Assembly: GCF_000379765.1 (NCBI RefSeq)
Contig: NZ_KB903454.1
Coordinates: forward strand, 248,001-312,000
DNA from: Flexithrix dorotheae DSM 6795
Lineage (GTDB): Bacteria; Bacteroidota; Bacteroidia; Cytophagales; Flammeovirgaceae
Length of the DNA: 64,000 bases
Reading direction: 5' to 3'
The notes under the pieces were generated by a model. That model was not told the DNA's origin and made no database searches. It saw only the letters and a program-made list of their open reading frames with translations. Positions 15,230 to 24,301 of this stretch are shown here, piece after piece. The position numbers were made by a program, and so were the translations under genes. Position 1 is the stretch's first letter. The number at the start of each line of letters is the position of its first letter.

Positions 15230-17437
15230 TCAATTCTGATTAACTGGCAGAGAAATTAAAAACTCGCATCCTTCGTCTTTTTTACTGATTACCTCAATTT
15301 GTCCATGGTGTCTTTCAATTACTCCAAAGGCAATAGAAAGCCCCAGACCAGTGCCCTCTCCCACTTCTTTAGTTGTAAAAAACGGATCAAATATTTTACT
15401 TTTTATTTCATCAGGAATTCCATTTCCATTATCCTTTATAGAGATTTTTACCACTTCATTTTCAATTTTTGTGGATATAATAATGGCCTTATCCACATTT
15501 CCATTTAAGCCATTCTCCTTCGATTTGGATTCTATGGCCTGAACAGCATTGGTTAGAATATTCATAAATACCTGATTGAGCGCACCGGGGTAACAATCAA
15601 TTTCTGGTAAGGCAACATCATATTCCTTTTTCACCTGAATCCCATTCTTCAAATTGTTTTTCATAAGCAACAAAGTGGTATCAAGTCCTTCATGGATATT
15701 GATGCGCTTTAGGGTATCCTCATCCAGCCGGACAAATTGTTTTAATCCGTTTACTAACTCTGCAATTCTGTTGGAACCCTCGTCTATTCCCTCCAGTAAA
15801 ACTTTAATTTCCTCCCAGATAAAATCAAAATCCAATGCTTCCTTTTCTTTATCCAGGCGATTTAAAAAGCTTTTTAAATCATCTGCTGTTTTCCATTCCG
15901 CATATTGACCAAAGAGTTTCTTTAAATCTGCAATATTTAACTTTAGCGGGTAAATATTGGAAGAAATAAAATTGAGGGGATTATTAAACTCATGGGAAAT
16001 GCCAGCGGTTAACTGGCCCAGAGAGGCCATTTTTTCCGATTCCACCAATTTAGTCTGAGTGGACTTTAATTTCTGGTGTGCTTCATCCAATTGTACTAAA
16101 GTTTGAACTACCTGCTTGTGGGACTTTCGCTTAGAGGTAAACAACCAATAAAATAGAATGACAAGGCCTATGGTGACTACAAGTCCGACTAAAAGTATAT
16201 TTTTGAGTAAGGCTGCTTTACTTATTTCTGCTTTTTGGCTTTCAATCTCCAATTCCTGCTTTTCTTTTTGAACTTTTAGTTTTTCAATTAAATCTGCATT
16301 GGCTTCAATTTTAAATGTAGTCCGTAATGAATCGAAATAAGCCTTTTTCTCCATCATATGAAGTTTTTCCCTCGCTTGAATATAAAGCTTATAATACTTG
16401 GCAGCAGTGGCAAATTCCCCTTTATCGGATAAGGTTTCTGCCAAATTTTTATACTCTTCAGTTTTTATTTCAAGTGCCTTTTTTTCTTCTTTCTCCAGTT
16501 CCATATTTTTCATTTCTGTAAGCAACTCTTCTTCAAGTTTTAAGGCATCCATTAAAGCGGAAGATTCTTGTTTTGGCTTATCTTTCGGGTCAATTTTTAA
16601 TGGTTCTGGAGTGGCTGGTTTCAGGGTAATTACGGTATCGGTAATAATCTCTTTTTTGCTGGGAAGTATACCTACTTCTTTGGGCTTTATGGTTGGAGAC
16701 GAATTTTCGATTTTTTCCGCATAACTTAAGGCAGATTCCGCGGCTTCGGTGTTTCCCATAGCCAGAAACAGCTCGGCTATATGCTTATAAGTTTCCAGAA
16801 CTTTTATGGTATCCTGAGCTTCCTCATAATATTTGATGGTTTTCAAATAAAAAATGGTGGCCTGCTCGTAATTTTCCTCAGTTTCATATTTCTGAGCAGT
16901 TTTTTCATAATGATTTAAAATTACATGCTTTTTTTTCTCATTGAATTTTTTGCTCAGCTCCCAGGAATTCATTTCCCCTTTTATGGTTTCCCACCATTTT
17001 GGGGTATTGTTCTCAGGTTCGGTCTGTTCCATTTCTTCCAAAAATGAAATAGCCTCCTCTGCCCCCTCATTATATCCAATCTTTTCGCATGTTTCAAGCG
17101 CTTCTGAAAAATAAGCCAAAGCCTTATCCCTTATATTCTGGATAAAATATGCCCGTCCAAATTGTATCTGAATATCCGCTTTTCCCCTTTCCAGTAAAGT
17201 TTTATCTGTATTTTTCCTTAATGTTTTGGCATAATCCAGTCCGCTTTCTCCCTGCTCAATAGCTTTTTTAGGTTTTTTCTCATTATTATAGGCTTCCATT
17301 AAACTGGCAATAGTACTGAGCCTTTCCAACCCAAGGGAAGAATTCAGTTTTTTTTCCAATTCTCTGGAACTTTCCTGTCCTTTAAGTAAAAAAGGGCATA
17401 AGAAAAAAATTAATATAGAAAAATATAAAGTCCTCAT
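15230..17437 (-). CDS. Sensor histidine kinase with TPR sensor region
   Basis: The protein has 735 residues. A signal sequence (1-20) leads to a long helical TPR-like region (about 25-380) with Pro/Lys-rich linkers, then a membrane segment (about 405-427), a coiled-coil linker, a HisKA domain with SHEFNNPLNF and the phosphorylated His near residue 482, and a HATPase_c domain at the C-terminus with NAVQAIES (N box), DNGNGIPD, and GEGTGLGLSIAFG. The TPR region should be periplasmic. It converges on the NtrC-type regulator gene with only 10 bases between stops, so the two probably form a two-component pair although not in one operon. Confidence 0.9.
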   Translation of the reverse strand: MRTLYFSILIFFLCPFLLKGQESSRELEKKLNSSLGLERLSTIASLMEAYNNEKKPKKAIEQGESGLDYAKTLRKNTDKTLLERGKADIQIQFGRAYFIQNIRDKALAYFSEALETCEKIGYNEGAEEAISFLEEMEQTEPENNTPKWWETIKGEMNSWELSKKFNEKKKHVILNHYEKTAQKYETEENYEQATIFYLKTIKYYEEAQDTIKVLETYKHIAELFLAMGNTEAAESALSYAEKIENSSPTIKPKEVGILPSKKEIITDTVITLKPATPEPLKIDPKDKPKQESSALMDALKLEEELLTEMKNMELEKEEKKALEIKTEEYKNLAETLSDKGEFATAAKYYKLYIQAREKLHMMEKKAYFDSLRTTFKIEANADLIEKLKVQKEKQELEIESQKAEISKAALLKNILLVGLVVTIGLVILFYWLFTSKRKSHKQVVQTLVQLDEAHQKLKSTQTKLVESEKMASLGQLTAGISHEFNNPLNFISSNIYPLKLNIADLKKLFGQYAEWKTADDLKSFLNRLDKEKEALDFDFIWEEIKVLLEGIDEGSNRIAELVNGLKQFVRLDEDTLKRINIHEGLDTTLLLMKNNLKNGIQVKKEYDVALPEIDCYPGALNQVFMNILTNAVQAIESKSKENGLNGNVDKAIIISTKIENEVVKISIKDNGNGIPDEIKSKIFDPFFTTKEVGEGTGLGLSIAFGVIERHHGQIEVISKKDEGCEFLISLPVNQN

Positions 17438-17886
17438 TTCGATTCCACCAAAGCAGAAAAAATTGCGTTTTGGCGGGAAAAAATTTCCGATTAAAAATTG
17501 GATAAAGTTGGATAGAAATCTACCGATTTACAATTACAATTCAACGAAAAATTTAAAAAATGGATTTTATAGTTGATTACTTTGTTTTCCAAATGAGGAG
17601 AATTCATCTTTTTGTTTCTTTGTGAAAATTACATATTATAAGATTCTAAAACGGCAAATTGCAGCCAAAAGAAATAAGTTTAAATCACTTCAAAGTATAT
17701 ATTCATTGGGATAAAAAGATATTAGTCATAAATTTAGAGCCTGTTTAAGTTTTGTTTTTCCCTCAATATAGCACCAGACCCAAAATGATCATTTTAAGGT
17801 GGGTAAACCAGGCAGGAAAAGTTGCGATCAATTGAAGTCGAAAGGAAAAATTTAAACTTGCTCAACTAAACATAAAAAAAGAAAAA
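17438..17886. other. Intergenic region carrying a palindromic repeat element
   Basis: These 449 bases lie between divergent genes. The right half (17737-17863) is an imperfect palindromic element, listed separately. The left half is plain AT-rich sequence that should carry the kinase promoter; no clear box was found. Confidence 0.5.
17737..17863. repeat. Palindromic repeat element A (127 bp)
   Basis: The ends are complementary: GAGCCTGTTTAAGTTTT at the left pairs with the right end AAAATTTAAACTTGCTC with three mismatches. The centre holds a perfect 14-bp palindrome, AAAATGATCATTTT, at 17782-17795. The terminal motif GAGCnnGTTTAA also ends the element at 60507-60670, so the two look like members of one dispersed family. 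Confidence 0.5.
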
Positions 17887-18387
17887 ATGATAATGGAAGA
17901 TGCGATACAACCATTTTTACTTGGTTTGGGAATTGGCTTATTGATTTGTCTGATTATTTTAATGCGGGAATCCTTCAAAAGAAGTGCACTCAAAAAACAA
18001 ATTAAAGATTTAAAAAACCATCTTCATCAAAAGATGGAAATAGATGCAGAAGCTACACATTTCAAAAAAACGGAAATAGAGGAGCTAAAAAAGGAAAATG
18101 AAAACCTTAGAATCACCAATCAGACCCTTGCCCAAAAACCTGGGAGAAGAGAATTAATCAACCTGCATATTTACCAGCGGGCTATTGATATTATGTCGGA
18201 AAGTGCCCATGGTTTTGCACCTATGTGGCAGAAAGCGGTAAAGGAATCTGAAAAAGATATTGAACAGTTTGTGGAGGGAAAAACCTCTTTCGTAAAAAAA
18301 ATAATTTCGCCAATTTCATTTTTTAGCAATTCATCCGGAATGGAAACCAAAAACATTGGACCGGGAGATACCGATAAACCCTCTTAA
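17887..18387 (+). CDS. Hypothetical membrane-anchored coiled-coil protein
   Basis: I do not recognise this 166-residue protein. Residues about 8-27 form one membrane segment. Residues about 33-85 are rich in Lys/Glu with heptad-like spacing and are likely a coiled coil. A second helical part (about 92-140) reads INLHIYQRAIDIMSESAHGF, and the tail is Ser/Gly/Asp-rich and probably disordered. It has its own terminator at 18427-18453 and stands upstream of the topoisomerase gene without being in its operon. Function unknown. Confidence 0.75.
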   Translation: MIMEDAIQPFLLGLGIGLLICLIILMRESFKRSALKKQIKDLKNHLHQKMEIDAEATHFKKTEIEELKKENENLRITNQTLAQKPGRRELINLHIYQRAIDIMSESAHGFAPMWQKAVKESEKDIEQFVEGKTSFVKKIISPISFFSNSSGMETKNIGPGDTDKPS

Positions 18388-18426
18388 GTTTATTTCCCTG
18401 CAAATAAGTACATTTTTCTCAAAATG

Positions 18427-18453
18427 AAGGAGTTACAATCAACTCCTTTTTTT
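18427..18453 (+). terminator. Rho-independent terminator
   Basis: A perfect 8-bp stem AAGGAGTT/AACTCCTT with a 6-base loop is followed by a T-tract, 40 bases after the preceding stop. Confidence 0.8.
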
Positions 18454-18558
18454 ATGATCCAAAAGCAGATTTTTAAAAGATTTAAAAAGTGCTTTATTTA
18501 AACATTAAATTGCTTAGTAATAAAGCATTGATATTTTTTTATAGCTTAAAATAATCGC

Positions 18559-18566
18559 TATTTTTG
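18559..18566 (+). promoter_or_regulatory. -7 box upstream of parC
   Basis: TATTTTTG fits TAnnTTTG exactly. It lies 28 bases before the GTG start at 18595, which supports that start. Confidence 0.45.
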
Positions 18567-18594
18567 CCGGGTTATGAATTAAATAGAAGGAAAA

Positions 18595-21171
18595 GTGGAA
18601 AACGGAGAAGCTAAAGAAAATCACAGCTTACACACAGTCATTCCTGTAAAAGGGATGTATGAGAACTGGTTTTTAGATTATGCCTCATATGTAATATTAG
18701 AAAGGGCTGTACCTGCCATAAATGATGGCCTTAAACCTGTGCAAAGAAGGATTCTTCATGCCATGAAGGAACTTGATGATGGCAGGTTCAATAAAGTTGC
18801 TAATATTATTGGCAGCACGATGCAATATCATCCTCATGGAGATGCCTCTATTGGAGATGCAATTGTGAATATCGGTCAAAAAGATATCCTGATTGACACA
18901 CAGGGGAACTGGGGAGATATTCGAACCGGAGACAGAGCGGCCGCAGCCAGATATATAGAAGCCAGATTATCCAAATTTGCACTGGATGTGGTTTATAATC
19001 CGCAAACTACCGAATGGCAGGCCTCCTATGATGGTAGAAAAAAAGAGCCTGTTACGCTTCCGGTAAAATTTCCACTTTTATTAGCCCAGGGAGCAGAAGG
19101 TATAGCAGTTGGTTTGGCCACTAAAATAATGCCTCACAATTTCTGTGAACTGATTCAGGCATCTATCAAAATATTAAAAGGTAAAAGTGTAAGCATTGTA
19201 CCTGATTTTCCAACCGGAGGACAGGCTGATTTTTCAAACTATAATGAAGGTTTGAGAGGAGGAAAAATCAGGGTTCGTGCAAAAATTGAAACAGTAGATA
19301 ATAAAACGCTTCTAATCAAGGAAATTCCATATACTACTACCACCCAGAGTCTCATCGATTCGATTATTAAAGCCAATGATCAGGGAAAAATTAAGATTAA
19401 AAAGGTTGTAGACAATACGGCTAAAGATGTAGAAATTGAAGTGCAATTGGCTTCAGGGCAATCTCCGGATGTAACTATAGCAGCCCTTTATGCTTTTACA
19501 GACTGTGAAGTTTCCATCTCCCCAAATGCCTGTATTATCATTGAAGATAAACCAAGGTTTATTTCGGTAAATGAAATGCTGAAAATCTGCACCGACCAGA
19601 CGGTGGAATTACTTAAAAAGGAACTGGAAATAAGAAAGGGAGAATTGATGGAAAAACTCCTTTTCTCTTCTTTGGAAAAGATTTTCATCGAAAACAGAAT
19701 CTACCGGGATATAGAAGAATGTGAAACTTGGGAAGATGTGCTTAAAACAATTGACAAGGGATTAGACCCTTTCAAGAAGGATTTTTACAGGGAAATAACC
19801 GAAGAAGATTTAATTCGATTAACCGAAATTAAAATAAAAAGAATCTCCAAATTCGATTCATTTAAAGCAGATGAGTTGATGAAAAAATATGGAGATGAAC
19901 TGGATACGGTTAATTACAACCTTGAAAACCTCATTGAATTTTCGATTGAATACTATTCCAACCTTTTAAAGAAATACGGCAAAGGCAGGGAAAGAAAAAC
20001 GGAAATCAGCACATTCGATACCATTACCGCTACTAAAGTAGCCGCTAATAATGCCAAATTGTACGTCAATCGAAAGGAAGGTTTTATTGGCTATGGACTG
20101 AAGAAGGATGAGTATGTTTCCGAATGTTCTGATATTGACGATATTATCGTTTTCAGGGCCGATGGAATATGTGTGGTCACCAAGATTTCAGATAAGGTAT
20201 TTGTAGGGAAAAATATCATCCATACAGAAGTTTTTGTAAAAGGAGATGAAAGGAAGGTATATAACCTGATTTACAAAGACGGGAAAACCGGAATTTCCAG
20301 AGCTAAGCGGTTTCAGGTACTTGCCGTTACCAGAGATCGGGAATATGATTTAACAAAAGGCACAAAAGGATCGAAAGTACTTTATTTTACAGCAAATCCA
20401 AACGGAGAAGCTGAGCTGGTAAGTGTTTCCCTTACAAGTGGATCTACTGCCAGAAATAAAGTGTTTGATTATGATTTTGCAGAGCTTGATATCAAAGGAA
20501 GAGGAAGCCAGGGAAATATTCTCTCCAAATATCCGGTGAGGAAAGTTACGCTTAAAAAAGAGGGCGTGTCCACGCTTGGTGCGGTAGATTTATGGTACGA
20601 TGATTCCATTGGTACACTCAACAAGGATGAAACAGGGACTTATCTGGGCAAATTCAGGAGTGAGGATTCCATAATTGTTTTTTACAAGAGTGGGGAATAT
20701 GAAATCACCAATTTTGAATTGACTAATAGGTATGATGCCAAGAACGTAGCCATATTAGAAAAATATGATCCTCAAAAGATTGTTTCTGCCATCCACTATG
20801 AAGGCAAAAACAAAACTTATTATGTGAAAAGATTCCAGATTGAAGCCACTACTCCTAATAAAAAATATCTTTTTATAAGTGATTCCCCAGCCTCTAAATT
20901 AACTGTAGTAGCCACTTTTCAACAACCTGAAGTGGAAGTGCAAACTAAAAACAGCCAAAAGCAGGTGGAATGGCAAAAAATTAAACTGGATGAATTTATT
21001 GATGTGAAAGGCTGGAGAGCTATTGGCAATAAACTTTCCTACGATAAGGTAATCAAAATTAAGATGACTACGCCAGTGGCTGAAGAGGTTAAAACAAAAG
21101 AGGAAAAGCCAAAGGATGCGGATAGCCAGCCAAAAGATAAGGATGACAAAGATCAATTAAAGTTATTTTAA
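18595..21171 (+). CDS. parC: DNA topoisomerase IV subunit A (ParC)
   Basis: This 858-residue type IIA topoisomerase A subunit starts at GTG. With ParE it unlinks daughter chromosomes by passing one duplex through another. The breakage-reunion domain is about 25-470, with HPHGDASIGDAI (about 79-90) and catalytic Y120 in RAAAARYIEARL. The C-terminal region (about 500-800) is the DNA-wrapping beta-pinwheel, and the tail is Lys/Asp/Glu-rich. The C-terminal region and the HPHGDASIGDA loop point to the Bacteroidota ParC group rather than GyrA. The position equivalent to the usual quinolone hot-spot Ser is Ala (A84), as is common in this group. parE is not adjacent. Confidence 0.92.
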   Translation: MENGEAKENHSLHTVIPVKGMYENWFLDYASYVILERAVPAINDGLKPVQRRILHAMKELDDGRFNKVANIIGSTMQYHPHGDASIGDAIVNIGQKDILIDTQGNWGDIRTGDRAAAARYIEARLSKFALDVVYNPQTTEWQASYDGRKKEPVTLPVKFPLLLAQGAEGIAVGLATKIMPHNFCELIQASIKILKGKSVSIVPDFPTGGQADFSNYNEGLRGGKIRVRAKIETVDNKTLLIKEIPYTTTTQSLIDSIIKANDQGKIKIKKVVDNTAKDVEIEVQLASGQSPDVTIAALYAFTDCEVSISPNACIIIEDKPRFISVNEMLKICTDQTVELLKKELEIRKGELMEKLLFSSLEKIFIENRIYRDIEECETWEDVLKTIDKGLDPFKKDFYREITEEDLIRLTEIKIKRISKFDSFKADELMKKYGDELDTVNYNLENLIEFSIEYYSNLLKKYGKGRERKTEISTFDTITATKVAANNAKLYVNRKEGFIGYGLKKDEYVSECSDIDDIIVFRADGICVVTKISDKVFVGKNIIHTEVFVKGDERKVYNLIYKDGKTGISRAKRFQVLAVTRDREYDLTKGTKGSKVLYFTANPNGEAELVSVSLTSGSTARNKVFDYDFAELDIKGRGSQGNILSKYPVRKVTLKKEGVSTLGAVDLWYDDSIGTLNKDETGTYLGKFRSEDSIIVFYKSGEYEITNFELTNRYDAKNVAILEKYDPQKIVSAIHYEGKNKTYYVKRFQIEATTPNKKYLFISDSPASKLTVVATFQQPEVEVQTKNSQKQVEWQKIKLDEFIDVKGWRAIGNKLSYDKVIKIKMTTPVAEEVKTKEEKPKDADSQPKDKDDKDQLKLF

Positions 21172-21247
21172 AACAATTTACTTGAAGGAAAGTGAAGTCC
21201 AAGAGCTTTGCTTTCCTTTTCCCTCCAATTTCATAAAAAATTCTCCT

Positions 21248-21763
21248 ATGAAGCCAATTGTAGTAAACGCCAGAATTAATCCGCAGGATTTCTTCAAACT
21301 GGGATTTAAACAATTTTATACCAAACCAATGATCATTATCCCACACGTGATCATTTTCATTTCTGTAATTGCAAATCTTATGCTTTTGAGTGATGGTCAG
21401 GGTTCGGAAAATTCTCTCAGAAATATGTTTATTGTTTTTTCAATAATTGTAGTTTTACTTCCTTTCTCCATTTACAGACAAATGTCAAAAAAGTTAAAAA
21501 CTAACCATATGTTGAAGGAAATGGTGAAGTACGAATTTTCTACTACTAAAATAAAATTGAAAGGAGAGACATTTGATTCAGTAATCAGTTGGGAAAAGTT
21601 GCATAAAGTTAAAGAAACCAAAAGCTGGTTTTTGTTCTATGTGGATAAAATCACCGCTTCTTACGTCCCAAAAGCCTGTTTTTCATCCGAAGCAGATATG
21701 CAAAATCTCCTCAAATTAATAAAAAGTAAACCAGGGCTTAAAGCAGAACTGATGAAAGGATAA
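21248..21763 (+). CDS. YcxB-like family membrane protein
   Basis: The protein has 171 residues from the ATG at 21248; a TTG-initiated frame from 21182 would add 22 unlikely residues. Two membrane segments (about 26-46 and 60-78) are followed by a cytoplasmic domain with YEFSTTKIKLKGE and the pattern SWEKLHKVKETKSWFLFYVD. These are typical of YcxB-like (PF14317-type) proteins, whose function is unknown. It lies 76 bases after parC and may be read from the same transcript. Confidence 0.75.
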   Translation: MKPIVVNARINPQDFFKLGFKQFYTKPMIIIPHVIIFISVIANLMLLSDGQGSENSLRNMFIVFSIIVVLLPFSIYRQMSKKLKTNHMLKEMVKYEFSTTKIKLKGETFDSVISWEKLHKVKETKSWFLFYVDKITASYVPKACFSSEADMQNLLKLIKSKPGLKAELMKG

Positions 21764-21769
21764 ATGAAA

Positions 21770-22171
21770 TTACTTATTAAAAATAATTTCATTTACCTCA
21801 TTCAAGGAATTAAACCTAATCTGAATATTTTCTCCTGCCTTATCAAAAGTTTCAGCATTGCACTGACTTCCGGGCTTCAGGTGATAAACATAGAATTTCT
21901 GGCTTCGGATATATAATTCTACCTTATCCGGCTTACCTAATAATTTATTCACCTGCAATTCACTAAGGCCAATTATTTTATCCTGAACCCCTTTAAACTG
22001 GTCAAGCATTGTTAATCTTTCAGAATTACATCCATTTGGATCATTCTTCCAGGTTTGGGTATCAAAAGCCTCCTCGGGTATACCCGATCCGGTACAACTC
22101 CCTAAAACAAACAAAACCCAAAGAGAAGAAGTGAGGAATTTTAATATTGTCAATTTAATCGTTTTTTCCAA
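21770..22171 (-). CDS. Hypothetical lipoprotein
   Basis: The protein has 133 residues. The N-terminus is a lipoprotein signal with lipobox VLGSC (Cys26). The middle reads LSELQVNKLLGKPDKVELY, reminiscent of the BamE/SmpA-type small lipoprotein fold (a helix ending in an LLGKPD turn before the strands), but that is a weak resemblance. Its start overlaps the 3' end of the biotin carboxylase gene by 22 bases, so it is read from the same mRNA. Function unknown. Confidence 0.75.
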   Translation of the reverse strand: MEKTIKLTILKFLTSSLWVLFVLGSCTGSGIPEEAFDTQTWKNDPNGCNSERLTMLDQFKGVQDKIIGLSELQVNKLLGKPDKVELYIRSQKFYVYHLKPGSQCNAETFDKAGENIQIRFNSLNEVNEIIFNK

Positions 22172-23649
22172 TTCGAAATTTTTAATGTTTTTCCAACTTC
22201 CGAGGCCTGGCTATTTTGGCCACTATCACTTTCTAATAGCTGATGAACTAAAATAGAAGCGATTTTGGCTTCCTCAGTGGCTTCATCGGAATTTAAATAT
22301 TCGGGTTTAAAAAACCTTTCCACAAATTTGGTATCAAACCTTCCACTTACAAATTCATCGTGTTTTAAAACAAAACTACAAAACTCAAGAGTGGTTTTAA
22401 TTCCGGTAATATTATATTCATCAATTGCCCTGATCATCCGCTGTATAGCTTCTTGTCTATCGTGCCCGTAAGTAATTAATTTGGCAATCATTGGATCGTA
22501 GAAAATGGGTATTTCCATTCCTTCTTCAAAGCCATCATCTACCCTCACTCCTATCCCCTGAGGTCTTTCATAAGTCGCTAACTGGCCAATATCAGGCAGA
22601 AAATTATTGGTTGGGTCTTCGGCATACACACGAACTTCTACCGCATGTCCACGAATGGATAAATCTTCCTGAGTAAAGCTAAGGTTTCCCCCCTGAGCCA
22701 CATTTATCTGCTCTTTCACCAGATCGATATTGGTGATCATTTCAGTTACAGGATGCTCCACCTGTAATCTTGTATTCATCTCCAGAAAGAAAAAATCATG
22801 ATTTTGATCCAGGATAAATTCCACCGTTCCGGCTCCATAATAATTACAGGCTCTTGCCACATCCACCGCACACTTTCCCATTTTTTCTCTTAACTCTGGA
22901 CTTAAAACTGCTGAAGGAGCCTCTTCTATCACCTTCTGATGCCTTCTTTGAATGGAACATTCTCTTTCAAAAAGATGAACAATATTCCCATGCTGGTCTC
23001 CCATTATCTGAAATTCGATATGCTTGGGCGAGGTGATATACTTTTCAATAAAAACAGAAGAATCGCCAAAAGCAGAATTTGCTTCGCTCATAGCTCTTTC
23101 TATTTGTTCCTTGAAATCTTCCGACTTTTCCACAATTCTCATCCCTTTTCCACCTCCTCCTGCACTGGCTTTAATCAAAATCGGATAACCTATTTCAACA
23201 GCCAGCTCCATGGCTTTATCCACATCGGAAATGGCTTTATCTGTACCCGGAATGAGTGGAATATTATACTTTTTTACCGCATCCTTTGCGGCCAGCTTAC
23301 TACCCATTATTTCGATAGCCGAAGGCGAAGGGCCTATAAAAACAATACCCGCTTCTGTAACACTTTTGGAAAATGAGGCATTTTCGGAAAGAAAACCATA
23401 ACCAGGATGTATGGCATCAACATTTAAATCTTTTGCCACTTTGATTATCCTATTCCCATCCAGATAGGAAGCTTTGGAGGGAGACTCTCCAATATACACT
23501 GCTTCATCAGCCATTTTGGTGTGCAAAGCCAGTCTATCGGCATCACTAAAAACCGCTACAGTTTTTATTCCTAATTCTTTTGCTGAACGAATTACCCTTA
23601 AGGCGATTTCTCCTCTATTGGCAATTAAAATTTTTTTAAACTTTTTCAA
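22150..23649 (-). CDS. accC: Biotin carboxylase (acetyl-CoA carboxylase-type)
   Basis: This 499-residue biotin carboxylase carboxylates biotin on a carrier protein using ATP and bicarbonate. The domains are in the usual order: N-terminal Rossmann part with KILIANRGEIALRVIRSA (5-22), ATP-grasp with KASAGGGGKGMRIV (about 160-173), catalytic region EMNTRLQVEHPVTEMI (about 290-305), and the C-terminal domain. It has no biotinyl domain of its own. The length is about 50 residues above E. coli AccC owing to a C-terminal tail. No biotin carrier or carboxyltransferase gene is adjacent, so acetyl-, propionyl- or methylcrotonyl-CoA carboxylase cannot be told apart. A possible regulated leader lies upstream. 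Confidence 0.9.
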   Translation of the reverse strand: MKKFKKILIANRGEIALRVIRSAKELGIKTVAVFSDADRLALHTKMADEAVYIGESPSKASYLDGNRIIKVAKDLNVDAIHPGYGFLSENASFSKSVTEAGIVFIGPSPSAIEIMGSKLAAKDAVKKYNIPLIPGTDKAISDVDKAMELAVEIGYPILIKASAGGGGKGMRIVEKSEDFKEQIERAMSEANSAFGDSSVFIEKYITSPKHIEFQIMGDQHGNIVHLFERECSIQRRHQKVIEEAPSAVLSPELREKMGKCAVDVARACNYYGAGTVEFILDQNHDFFFLEMNTRLQVEHPVTEMITNIDLVKEQINVAQGGNLSFTQEDLSIRGHAVEVRVYAEDPTNNFLPDIGQLATYERPQGIGVRVDDGFEEGMEIPIFYDPMIAKLITYGHDRQEAIQRMIRAIDEYNITGIKTTLEFCSFVLKHDEFVSGRFDTKFVERFFKPEYLNSDEATEEAKIASILVHQLLESDSGQNSQASEVGKTLKISNWKKRLN

Positions 23650-23752
23650 ATTGAAAAGTTAAAGGTGATCAAAAAATAAGAAGTGGAAAGTTAAAAAAAA
23701 GAGAGGAAAAAGGAAGGAAAATTTTGAAGTAAAAAAAGAAATCTAAGTCTTA

Positions 23753-23789
23753 GAAAAACACAAGGGTAGAACTTAATCTACCCCTTGTG
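23753..23789 (-). terminator. Leader terminator/attenuator ahead of accC
   Basis: On the minus strand a 12-bp stem with one bulge (23777-23789 with 23759-23770, core CACAAGG/CCTTGTG) has a 6-base loop and is followed by TTTTTC. It lies about 60 bases after the predicted transcription start and about 105 before the accC ATG, so it could end a short RNA or attenuate accC. Confidence 0.55.
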
Positions 23790-23856
23790 ATTCTTTCAAC
23801 CAGCTATGAAAAAGAAATATCTAACACAGAGCGTTAAATATTTACTACTTTGATTA

Positions 23857-23886
23857 CAAATGTACAAAAATTATTGAATTTGCAAA
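23857..23886 (-). promoter_or_regulatory. Promoter reading toward accC
   Basis: On the minus strand TACATTTG (23857-23864) is an exact -7 match, with TTTG (23883-23886) 18 bases upstream, close to the Bacteroidota -33/-7 arrangement. Transcription would begin near 23850. Confidence 0.5.
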
Positions 23887-24301
23887 TTCCTAATGTGTAA
23901 AATACCTCATTTTTTTTAACTTTTTTTTAACAATTGTTAATATACAGCGTTTTTTTGTACAATTTGGGAACTTTATTGTACTATTTCATGCTTTCAAAAG
24001 CATATTTCAGCAAAATGGTATAGGTGATTTTTTACTGATTTATTAAACTTTTTTCCAGAACACAAATTTGGTAATTACAAGTTTATCATTTCAAGCCAAA
24101 AAAAAGACTAATTTGGTTCACCCATCCCGTATTTTAATGAAGTAAAAATAATCCTAATAAAACATCTTGTTTGCTCTCCTTTTTTTCTTCTGCAATTTTC
24201 CATTTCGTGTTCAAGAAAAAAATAATCAGGGAATTAAATAAAATACCAGAGAAAACCTCGTTTTGAATAGAGTTGATTTTTTAACATAACACTCATTAAG
24301 A

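Larger units (their letters stand above)
23650..24301. other. Long AT-rich divergent intergenic region
   Basis: These 652 bases lie between accC (minus) and the TPR gene (plus). The left part is a probable accC leader with promoter (23857-23886) and a hairpin plus T-run (23753-23789). The right part (about 23900-24301) is very AT-rich, with a small AACAATTGTT palindrome, and should hold the promoter of the TPR gene. No coding frame is convincing. Confidence 0.6.

Noticed and set aside
21182-21247. TTG start 22 codons upstream for the YcxB-like gene
   Set aside because: The added residues do not look like part of the family, and the ATG at 21248 begins directly before the first membrane segment.
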